Below, piece by piece: positions 23,844 through 37,800 of a DNA stretch of 64,000 bases. Position numbers and translations under genes: made by a program. Numbering within the stretch: the first letter of the stretch is position 1; each line of letters starts with the position of its first letter. The notes below the pieces were generated by a model. It saw only the letters and a list, made by a program, of their open reading frames with translations, was not told the origin of the DNA and did no database searches. Source of the stretch: Centroberyx gerrardi (Eukaryota > Chordata > Actinopteri > Beryciformes > Berycidae); NCBI RefSeq assembly GCF_048128805.1, contig NC_136020.1:7089653-7153652 (forward strand), written 5' to 3'.

Positions 23844-25807
23844 ATTCATTGAGGAGAGGATGATGTCTGACGCCAGCGAGATGTTGGCAGCGGCCTTGGA
23901 GCAAATGGATGGGATCATAGCAGGTAACCGCAGCGCACACTTGGACATTTAAGACTCGGCCATGGCACGTTTTTTAAGTGGGCATGGCCTACATATGGCA
24001 TGGGTCGAGTCACATCTGGAAACCATTGAATTGGAAGGAGGCAATAGTAGGTCCAGTGGATGGTAAACACAATGTGTCCCACACATTCCACTTCTACCTG
24101 CAGTTTAATGTAGCCCTCCTGAATATACATAAGAGTATGGAATAATACTCAGATTGTGCTGCTAGATCACTGGCCTTTTCTGCTTCCACTGCATTCCTCC
24201 GCCATGAGAAATGAAACAAATTTTCCATTGTCCCTGCAGTGTCGGAAACTAATGATTATTCAAGCTCTGTGACTTTGGAATACAAATGCTGCTCGGGAAC
24301 TTTTGGCCACTCTTTGTATACTTGGACTGCTGCAGATGAGCAGAACAGGCTGTAGTTTCAGAGTCCCCACTTTTCCGCTGATGTGTGTAATTATAGCGCT
24401 GACCTTTCCAATGGGAGAGAGATGGCTGATCACATGACATCCCCCAGTCCCCCCTGTTACCGCAGAAACCACAGCCTTCATGAAGCCTCACTCCATCGCT
24501 ACTGTTGGGAAGCCATGATTGTTTGGTTATTTATTTATTTAGCTCCCTCCTTATTACTGTTGGACATCTTCATGAAGGCTGACATTTAAGATAGCTGACA
24601 GATGGTGTGTAGCAGATTACAACAAATGGTGGGAACATCATGCCCTTGACAGTAAACATGCTCATGCATTTGCTTCCAATGCTGGGCAAGTATGGTTTCA
24701 AGAGATACAGTATGGAATTGTCATTATTTGATTGTAGGTGACATTTTTTGAGTAAAGCTGCCATCAGCATAATCTATTTTCACCCATATAAACATCTCAC
24801 TAGGTGTGTTTGTGTAAAAGAGCAATTGCGTGAATGTGTGTTTGTGTTTATGCAGGGCTGGAAAAGGTACAAAAGACTACCAAAATATAGTATTAGTGCT
24901 GTTATTTTGATGACATTTTACATACGTAGAAGTAAAATTAAGTTAAAATAAGTAAAAAGTTGTGCATTTAAGATGCTCAGAGTTAAAGTTCCTGAGCTAC
25001 TTAAAAAAACAGAATGTTCTTACATATGATGTTTGCCATGCAATGCAATAAAGATGAAAGGACTTGGAGTTCAAAAATGTTCTTTAATAAAAAAAAAAAA
25101 ATTAAATTAATTGCATAAACAAGGTAAAGCGTGAATCAAAAGCTACAATTTACAGACATGTCAACAGTGGTTTTTGTACAGACATTCTGTTTTTCTTCTC
25201 CGACATACTCCAACAGTTTTTTTTCAGAACTAGCCAAGGCCATGAATTTGGGTCTGTTGAAATTCGCTGACTTTTCCCTTACCTTGTTTCCCTCACACAT
25301 AACTCATAAATTGGGCAGTTTCTGGATTCTGGATTCTGGATTGCCTACCAAAGTTGTACTCTATATCAGATGCAGTATAAAATGTAGCAAAGTAATAACA
25401 CTTGTCAAAACATACTTAAGTAAAACTATAATTGCTGTTTACTAATTGAAAAATACTGAAAGTACCAGTACACAAAAACAAGTAATTGTAATCCATTCCA
25501 TTCACCCTTGTGCTTATGTAAGTGAAATAAAATGTGTATCCTTATTTCAATCAACCTCCACCATCCAACTCTCCCTTCACTTTCTCCTCTCCTGCCCCCA
25601 GGCTCCAAGGCCATGGACTACTCCAATGGGCTGTTTGACTGCCAGTCACCCACTTCACCCTTCCTGGGTGGCCTGCGGGCGCTGCACCTACTGGAGGACC
25701 TGCGGGCGGCGCTGGAGCTGATGGACACTGAGGAGAGGGACAACCTGCGATGCCAAATCCCCGACTCCACTGCAGAGGGACTAGTAGAGTGGCTGCAGGG
25801 ACGAATG
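23844..25807 (+). other. ppfibp1: Liprin-beta N-terminal exons (residues 1-90)
   Basis: The first coding exon follows a TTTCTCTGTCAG acceptor at 23,843 and has 16 untranslated bases before two adjacent ATG codons at 23,860 and 23,863. The first is chosen because known liprin-beta-1 proteins begin with MM. The exon ends within a glycine codon (donor GTAACC). Exon 2 completes it and encodes the conserved FDCQSPTSPFLGGLRALHL and RCQIPDSTAEGLVEWLQ segments that precede the coiled coil. Confidence 0.9.
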
Positions 25808-28800
25808 GTAGGAGGATCCATCTGGAAAGTGCTGTTTAGTCTCCACGCTTGTAAATTCTGTGTGTATATCTGCATGCGTGCGGTGTGTATGTATGTGCAA
25901 CAAAAGATATGTCTATATTCTTGGCTTGTAATTCTAAAGATGTTGATAGATGATAATAAGTTATACTATAATAAAACATCTAGGTATTTGCAGGAGTAAC
26001 CTTAGAGACCTACACATCCACTACTACATATCTCAATTCTTGTCATTTGCTTTAAAGCTGCATTAGGCATCTTCACACTTTGGCCAGAGATAACTGAATT
26101 TCTGAAAGCTTGACGGACTTGATTAATCTTGCATACGTGATGTTAGTAAACTGTGCATTCCTTGGACTTAAATTTATTCTTCTTAGTTGCTGGTAGGGAT
26201 GGAGGTGTTGGGGAAAAAGATCTTTCCACAGCAGGTTCAACCATCGTTGGTGAGTCCAGCTTTGTCTGGACGGAGCACTCTCTAGCTGCTGTTGAGTAAA
26301 ATGCATTTTGCTCTTTAATTTTGATTCGTCATTCGACACTTGGGCAAATAGGCCAAATCTATGGGAGGGGATGGGATGCTCTTCTCCCCAGTTTCTCCCC
26401 AATTAGCCCCAATTTGTGATTTGTGATTTAACTTTCAACTTTATTGTCATGTGTATTAAAATACAATGAAATACTTGTGCGATTTAGACTGATAAGACGG
26501 GTGTATTTTTACATAGAAGTTGACTAGTGCAACGTTAAGACCCAGTTGCTCTGGTATGTATCAATTATGTTATGATCTGCTTTGCATCTCTTGATCCTGC
26601 TGTATTAACCTATAGCTCGACTCTGTTTATTGTAAGAGTGCTGTTATGACATGCTTTGTGAATGATGGGGTTTCTATAGGAGTCCTGCTGGAAATAGTTT
26701 CCATCTTCCAGGCTAACGTTGACTCAGACTGAGGCTCATGTTTTTTCTTCCCCCACAGCGCTGTCTTTCCATGTGTGAAATCTGAGACAGGAGTTTGCTT
26801 TTGATTCAATTTCCAAATCACTTGCATGTGAGAATACTATTGACCCTCACATGTTTCTCTTATAACCTAAGTCATATATCTATACTTCTCTTATTCCTCA
26901 AGGGAAAACATGCGAGTGAATTGTTGGGGAGGTTATGCACAAGTAGTATGCACCCATTAGGAAATCTATCTGGCTGGAGGCTGGTGTGTATTTTCTTTTG
27001 AAGTCTTCAGCCAGACCAACAACTCGACATGACAGTCAAAGGCCTTCCCTTCCCTTCCTTTTATCAGCTCTTATCTCAAAAGAAATGACAGGTGAAAGCC
27101 GTAGAGGCAAGAAATGCAACTATTTGTTCTGACAGTGCCAGTCTTGCTTATCATTTCAGACCAATGGCCATGGTTCAGTGGGTGCAGACGCAGTGTACCA
27201 AGAACGCCTTTCACGACTGGAGAGTGACAAGGAATGTCTTGTTCTTCAGGTGTGTGAGCAAAAACCCCCGCCGCAGCCATGAGCAAGTTGAAACAGTTGC
27301 ACCCAAATAAGAAACATAACGCCACACTTGTAGCATTGTGCGTAGTGAGTGATTTTCTGGTATGATTTAATAATGATGTCTCATTATCCTCCAGGTAAGT
27401 GTTTTAACAGACCAGGTAGAGGTGCAAGGAGAAAAGATACGGGACCTAGACACGTGCCTTGAGGAACATCGGGAGAAACTAAACGCTACTGAGGAGCTGC
27501 TTCAACAGGTGAGGCCCCTAAAAAGTATGCTGTTAAAATGCAATATCTACATGAATGGGAATCTCCACGCTATTTTTCCGTCCCATCTGAAAACTGCGAT
27601 CCCGTGTGATATTTTTGTGCGGCTTTACCAAGTGTGCATCTTGTTCCATAGGAGCTGTTGAACAGGACGGCCCTGGAGACCCAGAAGCTGGAGCTGATGA
27701 CCGAGGTGTCTAGCCTAAATCTGAAGCTGACTGCTGTGGAGAGAGATCACAGGGGTAGCGAGGTAGACCCGCGTCATTAAAAACACACACCATGTCACCT
27801 ATGAAATATTTCAGAATGGTTCCAAGATAGTTGAATATTCCAATGGCACCTATACCCTTTTTTGTCACGGGTGAATCTTGGCAGCCATGCAGTCATTGTT
27901 TAAAAAGTCACTGGATCTGGCCAGAGGTCTGTCTCACTTGGTCGGAGTACCCAGAGATTTGTCATGTGGTGCTGGGTGAACTTTTTCACCCGGCCCCCTT
28001 TGCTCCAGCAGCTGTTTCCTCCTATAAACCTACCCTTCCCCTCCTCTCTCTCGTCCGAGGGGCTCGGAGGCTGTGAGACTTATAGTTTCCATACACTCCG
28101 TCTACCAGCCTGGACATATATTTGGAGAATATTGTGTGTTGTTTCCAGAGACTACAACCTGTAGGGAGTAGACTGTAGGGAGTACAGCTGCACCTATTTA
28201 TTTTTGTTCCCATTTACGCTCCATTTAGCTATAAAGCATGCCCTGCTGAGTACATCATATTAGTCCCATATCAGCAATGCTCATGTACTATGGATGTTAT
28301 ATTTGTTTAAAGATGAACAGGTTGAGAATCATATTGAATTACCCCTTAATGACAATACACATTCCATTTAATGTCTCTGTTTAATGATAATTGCTCCAAG
28401 GTGCAGCGCTCCTCACTGTTGCTGATTGGGTTAAAAGCAGTTCAGTAATTGACCATGACGCTTCCCTTTAGTCCAGGATTTGTCTCCATGTGTGGAGTGG
28501 GCTGCTCAATTTCTCTCCTGAGGGACATTTATCTGAAAATAATGTCCGGTGCCTGTGGGAGGAATTCTCCCCCGTTTAAAAAAATAAAATAAAAAAATAC
28601 ACTCCCACACACTCGCCATAAAACTCCCCAGTGCAAGTTGCTCTGACACTGAGTTTAATGGCTAATGGGAGTTCCTTTTTCCTCCCTAGGGCTTGTACCA
28701 GGAAGTAACGGACCTGCGGTTCAGGGTGACTGATATAGAGAATGAAAGACTGCAGTGTGAGAAGAAACTCAAAGCCACGAAAGTGAGTGTGTAGTCCACC

Positions 28801-31800
28801 GCTCAAGGTCATCCAGTTAGCACAGGCTTCCAGATGTCAATTCTTTTCACATTTGACTGCATGACAGGAGGTCTGAAGTGATTTCACCCTTTCAAATGCA
28901 TCATTACATGTATACAGGGCATTTTTTGTTACCCTTGCCTTGTGATTACTGCTGTGACATTGTTTCTCTACTCATCCCTCCCCTTCCCCCCCCCCCCTTT
29001 CCATCTGTTTTTGCTCCACCGTCTCCCTCTCTCCTCCGATTTTAACATCTTTCCACAACATGCTAACCTGTCAAGCCTCCAAAGTGGAACACTGACCGGT
29101 TCACTGGAGATGAGGTGAAGGTTTAATCTCCGGCCTGTACTCTGCTCCTCTCTGGCCCTTAAGACCCTCTAAACCTGCTCTTTCTCCACTGCTGCACACT
29201 GCTTTCCTGACTTTCACCACATTTCCTGTAAGTGCCTCCACCAGCTCACCGGTTGCAGGATTTGTACCAATTTCAAATACTCCATTAGCTTTCTTGTATT
29301 AATGCATTTGTGTGTGGACTGATACAGTATATTAACTGTATTGTTTACCCAGTGCACTCCAGAAAAGAATGATTTTACAGTGCAATTACATGAAACAAGT
29401 GCTCCCTTTTTAAGGTACAAGTCCTTCGATCATATAGTTACACATTTTCATCTCGTTAATCGGTGCATCTCCTTGATTTAAAGGAATAGACTTCGTTTTT
29501 GACAAATAAGATCTTTTAGCAGCTTTGTATTGTATGACAAGAAAATTGGTAGCAGTTTGACCTGTGTGTGGACAGTATTTATTAATTTTGCTGTGGTGCA
29601 TGCTAAACATTTAACATGCTATGTTTGTTCAGTGGATGGTGCAAGCTAGCTTTGAATCATCTTGAAAGAACTGTAATGCGTTAAGTACTGAACACAGAGG
29701 TGAAACTACCAACCTTGTTGTTGCACAGTGGTGAGTTAATCAAAGAGGTCATTTACCAAAAATGTTGGCAGTATTACCTCAAGTAAAACCAGATTTGTTT
29801 CTGTCTGTTTACCCAAGTCTGATTTACAAGTACTGGGGTGAAAGTGGTGACTTGCTGTCTTCTCCCCCCCCAACAGGAAGAACTGCAGCTTCTGCAGAAG
29901 GAGCTGGAGGAGAGAGAGCTGGAGCTGAGGAGGCTGAAGGATGAGACCAGACTCGGGGTGGAGAGCCACGACGGAGCCGACGGAGGGGAGCGAGGTGGGA
30001 GCCGTTTTAATAATTGTCTGGAAGCGTCGCATACCATTTCATGGAGTTCAGTTCTAATATTACAACAGGGTTTATGAGGATTAGACCAAAAGAGTTTTCA
30101 CATTCCAACAAACAGTAGATTTCCCCCTCGAGCGTCCTTCCTGGAGTAATTATGGGTACCTTGCCTTCATCAGGATTTAAGAAATGGAATTTCTCCATAA
30201 ATCATTTTTGCAGTCTTACAGTACATTTCACCAACATAGTCAAAACTATAATGAGGTGAATATGGGGGCCTCTTTGTACTTTCCTCCTCTCAGCCCCTTA
30301 TCTGTCTGCAAGCTCCATACCAGACATGTTTGAGCTGGATCTCCCACTCCTCCCACCAACCGCTGACTTTCTCTTATCAACTCTTTTGGTAGAGGCATGC
30401 CATTTATTCACAGGGGAGTCACCGTACTGCTCTGCTTGTAAACACGTGCCATACAGTATGCCATGAGGTAGCCAATTGTTTTCTCTTCTACTCACTGTAT
30501 AGGTTCTCGTTGATTGTTCAGCCACTCATGTAGCCTGACAGGAAAGCATACTCCAGCTACACCTCCACAGGGTCAGGCTGATTATAAAAGAACCAGACTG
30601 CAAAAAAAAAGCTGGTTTTGAAATCACTTGGATTTAGCATAGTTGTGTGTGGGGCTATTGTACTTTGATACTTTATTTATTCCTGTAGGGAAATTCTCTT
30701 TTTGCTCGCTTTCCTCCAGGGAGGTCAGAGGTCAGGCTCAGTTACAGAACAGCGCCGCTGGAGCCGGTAGGGATTGAGTGTCTTGCTCTAGGACACTTCA
30801 GCAGGGTGGAGGCTCGCCAACACATTGCTTGAACCTGGCTTGTGAAGTTGAACGACGGTTCCTCTAACCACTAGACCACCCTGTCTCATATACCACAATA
30901 AACTCCTGACAAAATAATCACAAGGAACTGTGTGTTTCTATAATGACAGGCTCTACCCGTGTAAACAAATGTCACATGCGTTGAGGCTAAGATAAGTCTG
31001 GTTAGTATTGGGCTGTTACAAGCTGTCAGAGCCTGTAGTGAATGGAGAAAATAGACACATAAGGGCTGTTTACTTGCATAGAGCTGGTAGTGACACACAC
31101 AGAAAGTCACCAGTTCTGATACTTTGTTGTGATCATTCAGCCAGGAGCCGCCACAGTAAGCCCCAGTGACTTCATTACTGGTGGTCTCTGCTGGCGGGCT
31201 CTCTGCTGTAGCTAACCGATGTGCTGGTTTCAGACCCAGTGGGAGCTGAACTTTGCCTTCCACAGGTCTGATGAGCATGGTTGTTTTTTCAGATGCAGAA
31301 ATGCTGAAGATGAAGAGGGCATTGGAGTCGCTGATGTCAGCCAATGATGAGAAGGTACGGTGTACTGTGACGCCACAGTCATAAGTAGCAGCTCAACAGC
31401 CTCTTTGATATGCTAAAAGGATTTGTCATGGGAACTTTATGCATGCTGACTTGGATTTAAAATGCAATATACAATCCTTTATCTACAGGAGCAAAGGATA
31501 GAGGAGCTTCAGGAGTCTCTCACAAAGTACAAGAAAGTGCAGGAGCGGGTGAAAGGTGAGACACCCAAATTTAATTTGGGCAAATAGGGCAGAAAAGGAT
31601 CCAGCAAAGTGATAATTGTGCATAATTTTTGCCCCCTTAAAAAACCCCATCTTCATGTAACCTACATGAGATTGTCACTACTTGATACTTTGGATTCATG
31701 TCATAAAGATTTATGTCAGCCTAAAAAGGGGGGTAAACTCCATTCCACAAATAAAGAAGTGGATAAGATGAGCTTGGTGAGTTTTCCCTCCAGCACATTG

Positions 31801-34800
31801 CTGATCATTCACAACTGTCCCCTCCCAGAGAAGCTAAACGAAGATGACTATGACGATATCCCAGATGATCCCTCGGTTCCCGTTGCCATGGAGGTGGATC
31901 GGGTCATCCTGGCGTTGGAGGGGGAGACAGGAAGAAGCTCCGGCGAGGTAAACACCGCCTCTGTCAAAACAATTCACACACAGGATGGACCCCAGACTCT
32001 AGACTTCCTTAGAAAAACCTAATTTTGGCCTCCCACTCCGAAAACTGCTGTTCCCAGAAATTCAGAGGGCCTGTTTTGGTTATTAGTTCAGCAGAGAGAG
32101 ATATCTATTAAAATGTTCCGCTGTTTTGCTGTTTAGAAAGCACTAAGTCCATGCTTCTCTGTGTCACTGTCTGCCTTGTCCCAGTCTATTCCATGTATAG
32201 CAGTGCTTTCAGAAATGAATGAGCTGGACCGGGAAAGACAGTTACAAGCACATGCAGCAGAAAGGTAACACTTGGTCATCCAACTTTCCTATCTTTTTCC
32301 TTTCCTTTTCCTTAACTACTTATTGTTCATACGTGTGTTAAAACACTTCTGTTCCTGCTTTACTTATTTAGTCCCATGGGTGAAAGCAAAGAATTACAGT
32401 GACTCTTCTTACTGTAATTGAGTAGTATTTTTGGGTACTTTTGACTGAAGTATTTTACTTTGCTACATTGTAAATCACATCTTTTACAGAGTTTACATTT
32501 TGTAGGCTCTCCATAAGCATTGCATCAGAAATTGGCCAAATGTAAATTGTCTAATTGTGGAGCCATTAGCTGCTAAAGGTCAGTCAGCAGACAAGAGAAG
32601 AGTAACCTTTACTTTATTATCACTTTATTTTGTGAATTTTCTTTTGCTGATATATAATCTAGTTAGAACTCTGTGTCCTTTCATCCTTTTGCGTTTTGAC
32701 CATATGTAAAAACATTCTGGTTTTTTTACTGGGTAACATTTAATGAGCTACCTTTTTACTTGAGTAGATTTTTACTCCAGTAATCGTACTTTAAGTAAAA
32801 TTTCAGCTAAGTGACAGTGCTTCTACTTGAGCAGGATGTTTTGGTAGTCTTTCCACCCCTGTTGAGTCCTCAACTAAGGCTTGAGTAACTGGCCTTGTCC
32901 TTCCAGTTCCCTAGATGTCCCACACCCGGGCAGCTCAGGCCACCTAACCAGCAGTATTGACCAGGTAAGAGCAGCCTCTCTCTGATGTGGGCAGATTATA
33001 AAGGCTCTAGGCCTCGTGGGCAAACTGGAGAGACCCAAGATTACAGCAAAAACATGAGGCTGATATAATCATATTAAATCCAGTAGTTTGAACACTGAAA
33101 GCCAGGGCCTTAATATTTTGCCCTTTTGACCTCAAAATGTGGGTAAGTTATGAGAGGTATGGTGCAAAAGACACACACACACACACACACACAAACACTA
33201 TACACACACACACACACACACAGTCCAGTCATGCAGAATCCTGCTGTGCTACGCTGATTTGTTGAACCCCTCCACCCAAGTGAGTGGATTCTCCTGTTTA
33301 TGAATGAACACCTGTCAGAGTTGATCAGCTTTTTGTATCAATGTTCATGTAATCACAGGACATATAAGCCAGGGACTCGGATAGTGCTGTTGTGACACCT
33401 GGTGGCTGAATGAAGCAATTACAGTTTTTATCTGTTATTTATTGAATTTCCAGGTAAAATGATTTTTCTATTGCCATATGCTGACTGTTGTATTTTCATA
33501 CTTTTTCCTCACAGACCAAAAATAAAGCGGGACCCAGTTCTTCCTCCCCCACTAAACCAAGCACCACGGGCGATGAGAGTTTCGGCACCAAGAAGACTCG
33601 TTCTTCCTTTGGCCGCGGCTTCTTCAAGATGCGTGGAGGCAAGCGCACAGCCAGCGCCCCGAACCTGGGTGAGCCTCAGCCTCAAGTAGACAGGGAAGGA
33701 CAGACAGAGCTCCTTCAGATCAGCATGGGTGCCCTCTGTGGGTCATTGTATATATTATGTTTGTCTCTTGTTGTCACACCGTTTTGATATTTGTGTGTTC
33801 TGTTCTGTTGCCGCTTCTCATGTTGCTACCATGGGTGTGTAAATTGGGAAGATCGCAGCCGGAGTGCCAGTGCACCTACGTTAGGTACAGTAGAGCAGAA
33901 TGGCCTTGTGGGTTGGCCGGGCCTGCAGTATGGCCGCTCTGGATGATACAGCTGGATGTGCATAGGGATACCGCTGACACTGCAATGACCTTCCATACAC
34001 TGATCAGCCTGGTCAGATGGTAAATGATCGAATTGTTGTGGGTCAAGCACTTTTTTCCCCACTTTCTATACTCACAACATTGGAAAGTTCATGGTGTTTC
34101 TTGTATCTCGCTATGGTGTGAGGTGTTTCTGCCAATGATCTCACTAAATCATATCCAGTTGTCCCTTATCCAATGATGTGACACCATCTGCAATGCAGCC
34201 GCTTTAATAATTCTTACCAGTGAAGTTGGGGAGCATTTATCATTTGCTGCCTCCTAAGCCTATAAATTGTCTGTCATACTAGGCAACTAGACCTTTGCAT
34301 GTGTGGACTCAGTTGTGATGCTTGTGTGTGTTTTTTAGTGTGATAACCTTTGGATCTAGTGGTGCTTGTTTAGTAGAAGATGTGCTGTAGTGTTGTTGTT
34401 GTTGGAGGCTGTCAGAGTCCTTGAGTGTCGAGCTGGGGGAAAAATCTGAGCTGTTTTCAGTGGTGGTGGGCTGTGCCATGGTGTTCCAATGCACGTTTGC
34501 TTGCATGTTAACGGATTTATATTTACAGCCGAGACGGAACGTAAAGGCACAGAGCACTTGGACTTGGCCGGTGTTCCTGCACGTAAGTCCCAGGATGAAG
34601 CCCCGCTGCCGTCCTCACCAGAAACCAAGAAGAAGTCCAAAGGCTTCAAGAAATTCTTTGGCAGGTAACGCTCGGTGTCTTCTCCAGGTCTTTTATGTCA
34701 GAGTGCGTCAATGCTGTTTCCAGTGACATGAGTGGAGCATGTTTGGTCATTTACTGTGATCGTACTCACTTTGCAGGCTAAAGAGGAGTCACTCTACCTC

Positions 34801-37800
34801 CTTCAACCTTGATGAGGCATCAGAGATGGAGTTCAGGAGGGGAGGAGTCAGAGCCACAGCTGGCCCTCGCCTCGGCTGGTCCCGCGACTTAAAACATGGC
34901 ACCAAGTAGGTGTCACTCAAAGACACAATGCTCAACCATTTTCATAAATATAAGACAGCCCATAATGGCATAATACAATACAAAAAAATGATAATGATAG
35001 GACAAAACCAACTTAAGGCTAGTGAGCAGAGCTAGACTAGTAAAGACTTGTTGTCATTTGTAAAATTCAGAAGTACAAGGTCATTTACAAGTTTCTTTCT
35101 GAAACTTTTAGATTTGAAGCAATGTACACACCCTTATAAGGTAGTACAGTCCACCTATGGTCTAAAGGGAGGTTTTCCATATAGAAAATAAAGGGTTGCC
35201 ATATATTTTAAACTTATCCCTCATCAAGTATAATCGTCTTTATATCTCCTCTTTTGAATGGATTTAATCAGTTTTTATTAATCAGTTTTTATTGAGGTAT
35301 GACCAACTGACTGACTGTGACTGTGGTGTTCTTTCTTCTTCTGTCACTGTCAGTGCTGTTGATGTTCCTTTCTCCCGATGGAGTAAGGATCAGGTGTGTG
35401 CGTGGCTGCAGGATCAGGGCCTGGGACTATATGTTTCCCAGGGCCAGAACTGGATCCGCTCCGGACAAACACTGCTGCAGGCTTCACAACATGATCTGGA
35501 GAAGGTAGGGGTGCCATCAGTACAAGACAACTAGAACAGTTTGGATCTTGAGTTTTTAGGGTTTGTTTGGTGTCTTTTTTTTTTTTTTTTTTTCAAGAGT
35601 TCAAATAAACCGCTCCAAACATGCTTGGTGTGAACACAGCCTTAGATGTCGTATGCATGAGCCTCTGCTGTCTGTAGAGGTTTACTGTGTGTAATGTGGT
35701 GCTCCTGTGTTTACCCCATCAGGAGTTGGGCATCAAGCACCCTCTCCACAGGAAGAAGCTGCAGCTGGCCTTGCAGGCTCTCGGGTCAGAGGAGGACGAC
35801 CTCAAGGGCAAACTGGACCACAACTGGGTGACCAGTGAGTGATCAAAGCATGCGACGCCATCTCAAAGCTCCATTGTTGAAGTGCTGTCATCACAAAAAT
35901 GATGTAACTGTATTGTGTGTAACTGTGTTGAGAACTCTTTTTTTTTCCCTCCCTGTAAATTAGATAGTCTGATGTGATGAATTGTTGCTTATTTTTTGTT
36001 TTTTTCAGGATGGCTGGATGACATTGGCCTACCACAGTACAAGAGTCAGTTTGATGAGGGCCGTGTTGATGGACGAATGCTACACTACATGACAGTGGTG
36101 AGCTGATACTATTCCCTTATGTTTGACCAAATTGGCCCGCTGAATTAATCATCCAACAGGTGACATGACTTGGCGATAAGACTTTGTTGCTGATTGATCC
36201 TGTGGCTGTTTCTCAGGAGGACCTGCTGTCTCTGAAGGTGGGCAGTGTTCTCCATCACCTCAGCATCAAGAGGGCCATTCAGGTCCTGCGGCTCAACAGC
36301 TACGAGATCAACTGTCTCCGACGACGGCCCTCTGACGAGGTATCGCACGAGAAGTCTCCACGCACATGTTTTAGCCTTTTTAAAGCTATTTTAGCTGCAT
36401 CTGCATCTGAAACCTGGGTCTGTATTCCCTGGTCTCTGTCCAGAACAACATCACGCCAGCAGAGATCTCCCAGTGGACCAACCACAGAGTGATGGAGTGG
36501 CTCCGGTCCGTGGATCTGGCAGAATACGCCCCCAATCTGAGGGGCAGCGGCGTGCATGGAGGACTGATGGTGAGAGGGCTTGGACAAGGGACAAGGACAG
36601 GATTACATTACATGACATTACATTAAACTTCAACTTAAACTGGCAGTTGCAGCAGCAAATAATAAGAGGCAAACATTTACATTAAAGAAAATTGCCTAGT
36701 GCAGCTTTAAAATCAAACTTGCTTTTCTGTTGTGTCCGTTTCCCTTTTTGGCCTCTCCCTGATGTTTTTCTCTGACGTCTACCTGCTCCCAAGGTGCTGG
36801 AGCCCCGCTTCAATGTGGAAACTCTCGCCCTTCTGCTCAACATTCCTCCCAACAAAACCCTGCTGAGACGCCACCTGGCCACGCATTTCCACCTGCTCAT
36901 CGGCTCGGAGGCGCAGCGGCTCAAACAGGACTGTCTGGAAAACCCAGACTACACCGTCCTCACCGCTACCGCCAAGGTCAAGGTGGGTGAACCTCCACTG
37001 GCTCAGGAACAACTGTGTCGCAATCCTCCCCAGTTCCACTATTACATTTGACAGTAGGTAACAATGCAGTATAATTGGCTTTTTCCTCTTCTCCTGCAGT
37101 CTGTGTGCATCTCAGTGTAATGGACATTTTCCACATTGAATTCATTGTGGGGCAGTCCACAGACTGTGTTATTGTCTCTGGAGTTAGACTGATACATGAG
37201 GATGATATTGGCCTTTTATTAAATATTGAATATTGGCCTGTCTCATGTTGTCCATGTCCGATATGATGGTTCCTCCCTAACCACAACTACATAAAAACAG
37301 TCTGTAAAACCTGCATTACTTAAAAATATCCTAAATTAGATTTTCTTTGCACATATATAATGTTTTTTTGTAAATTCATTGTTCAGGCCTAATGTGGTCC
37401 TTACCATTGAATAGATGGGGATCTCTCTGCCTTTAAAGAACTGCTAAAGCTAAAATAATTCTGGGTAGGTCTGCGTTTCAATGGAGAGTTTTAGTGTCCC
37501 ATGATGGTCTACATGCTGTTTCAGAGGCTTTTCCACCCTGAGAAGAATAGCATTCTGGGAGAAACACTGAATCTTTGTGCTTTTCAGGCGTGAAAATGGG
37601 CAAATTTGAAGATACTGACTATCGGCACAAAACATTGGCTCTCGGCAGCTTCAGTACAAAAATATCTGTATTATAAAAACTCATATCGGTCGAGCCCTGA
37701 TTGTCTCCCTGTTCCTCCTGCAGCCCAGACGGCTCTCATTCGGTGGCTTCGGCACTCTGAGGCGGAAGCGGCAGGAAGACAGCGAGGAATACGTCTGCCC

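Larger units (their letters stand above)
31829..34905 (+). other. ppfibp1: Liprin-beta linker exons (residues 309-533)
   Basis: Six constitutive exons encode the low-complexity region between coiled coil and SAM domains. It starts with an acidic stretch (NEDDYDDIPDDP). It then gives TKKTRSSFGRGFFK and KRTASAPNL, a lysine-rich KKKSKGFKKFFGR segment, and FRRGGVRATAGPRLGWSRDL. RxxS-type sites (RTAS, RSHS) suggest regulation by basophilic kinases; that is inference. The acidic segment and the SIPCIAVLSEMNELDRE exon are not in my memory of mammalian PPFIBP1 and may be fish-specific. Confidence 0.85.

Noticed and set aside
30886..31344. 152-codon minus-strand reading frame
   Set aside because: Lies antisense to the liprin intron and overlaps the real coding exon 31,293-31,354 on the other strand.
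31609..32022. 137-codon plus-strand reading frame as a separate gene
   Set aside because: Only 31,829-31,947 is real: it is a liprin exon with matching splice phases. The rest of the frame is intron read-through.
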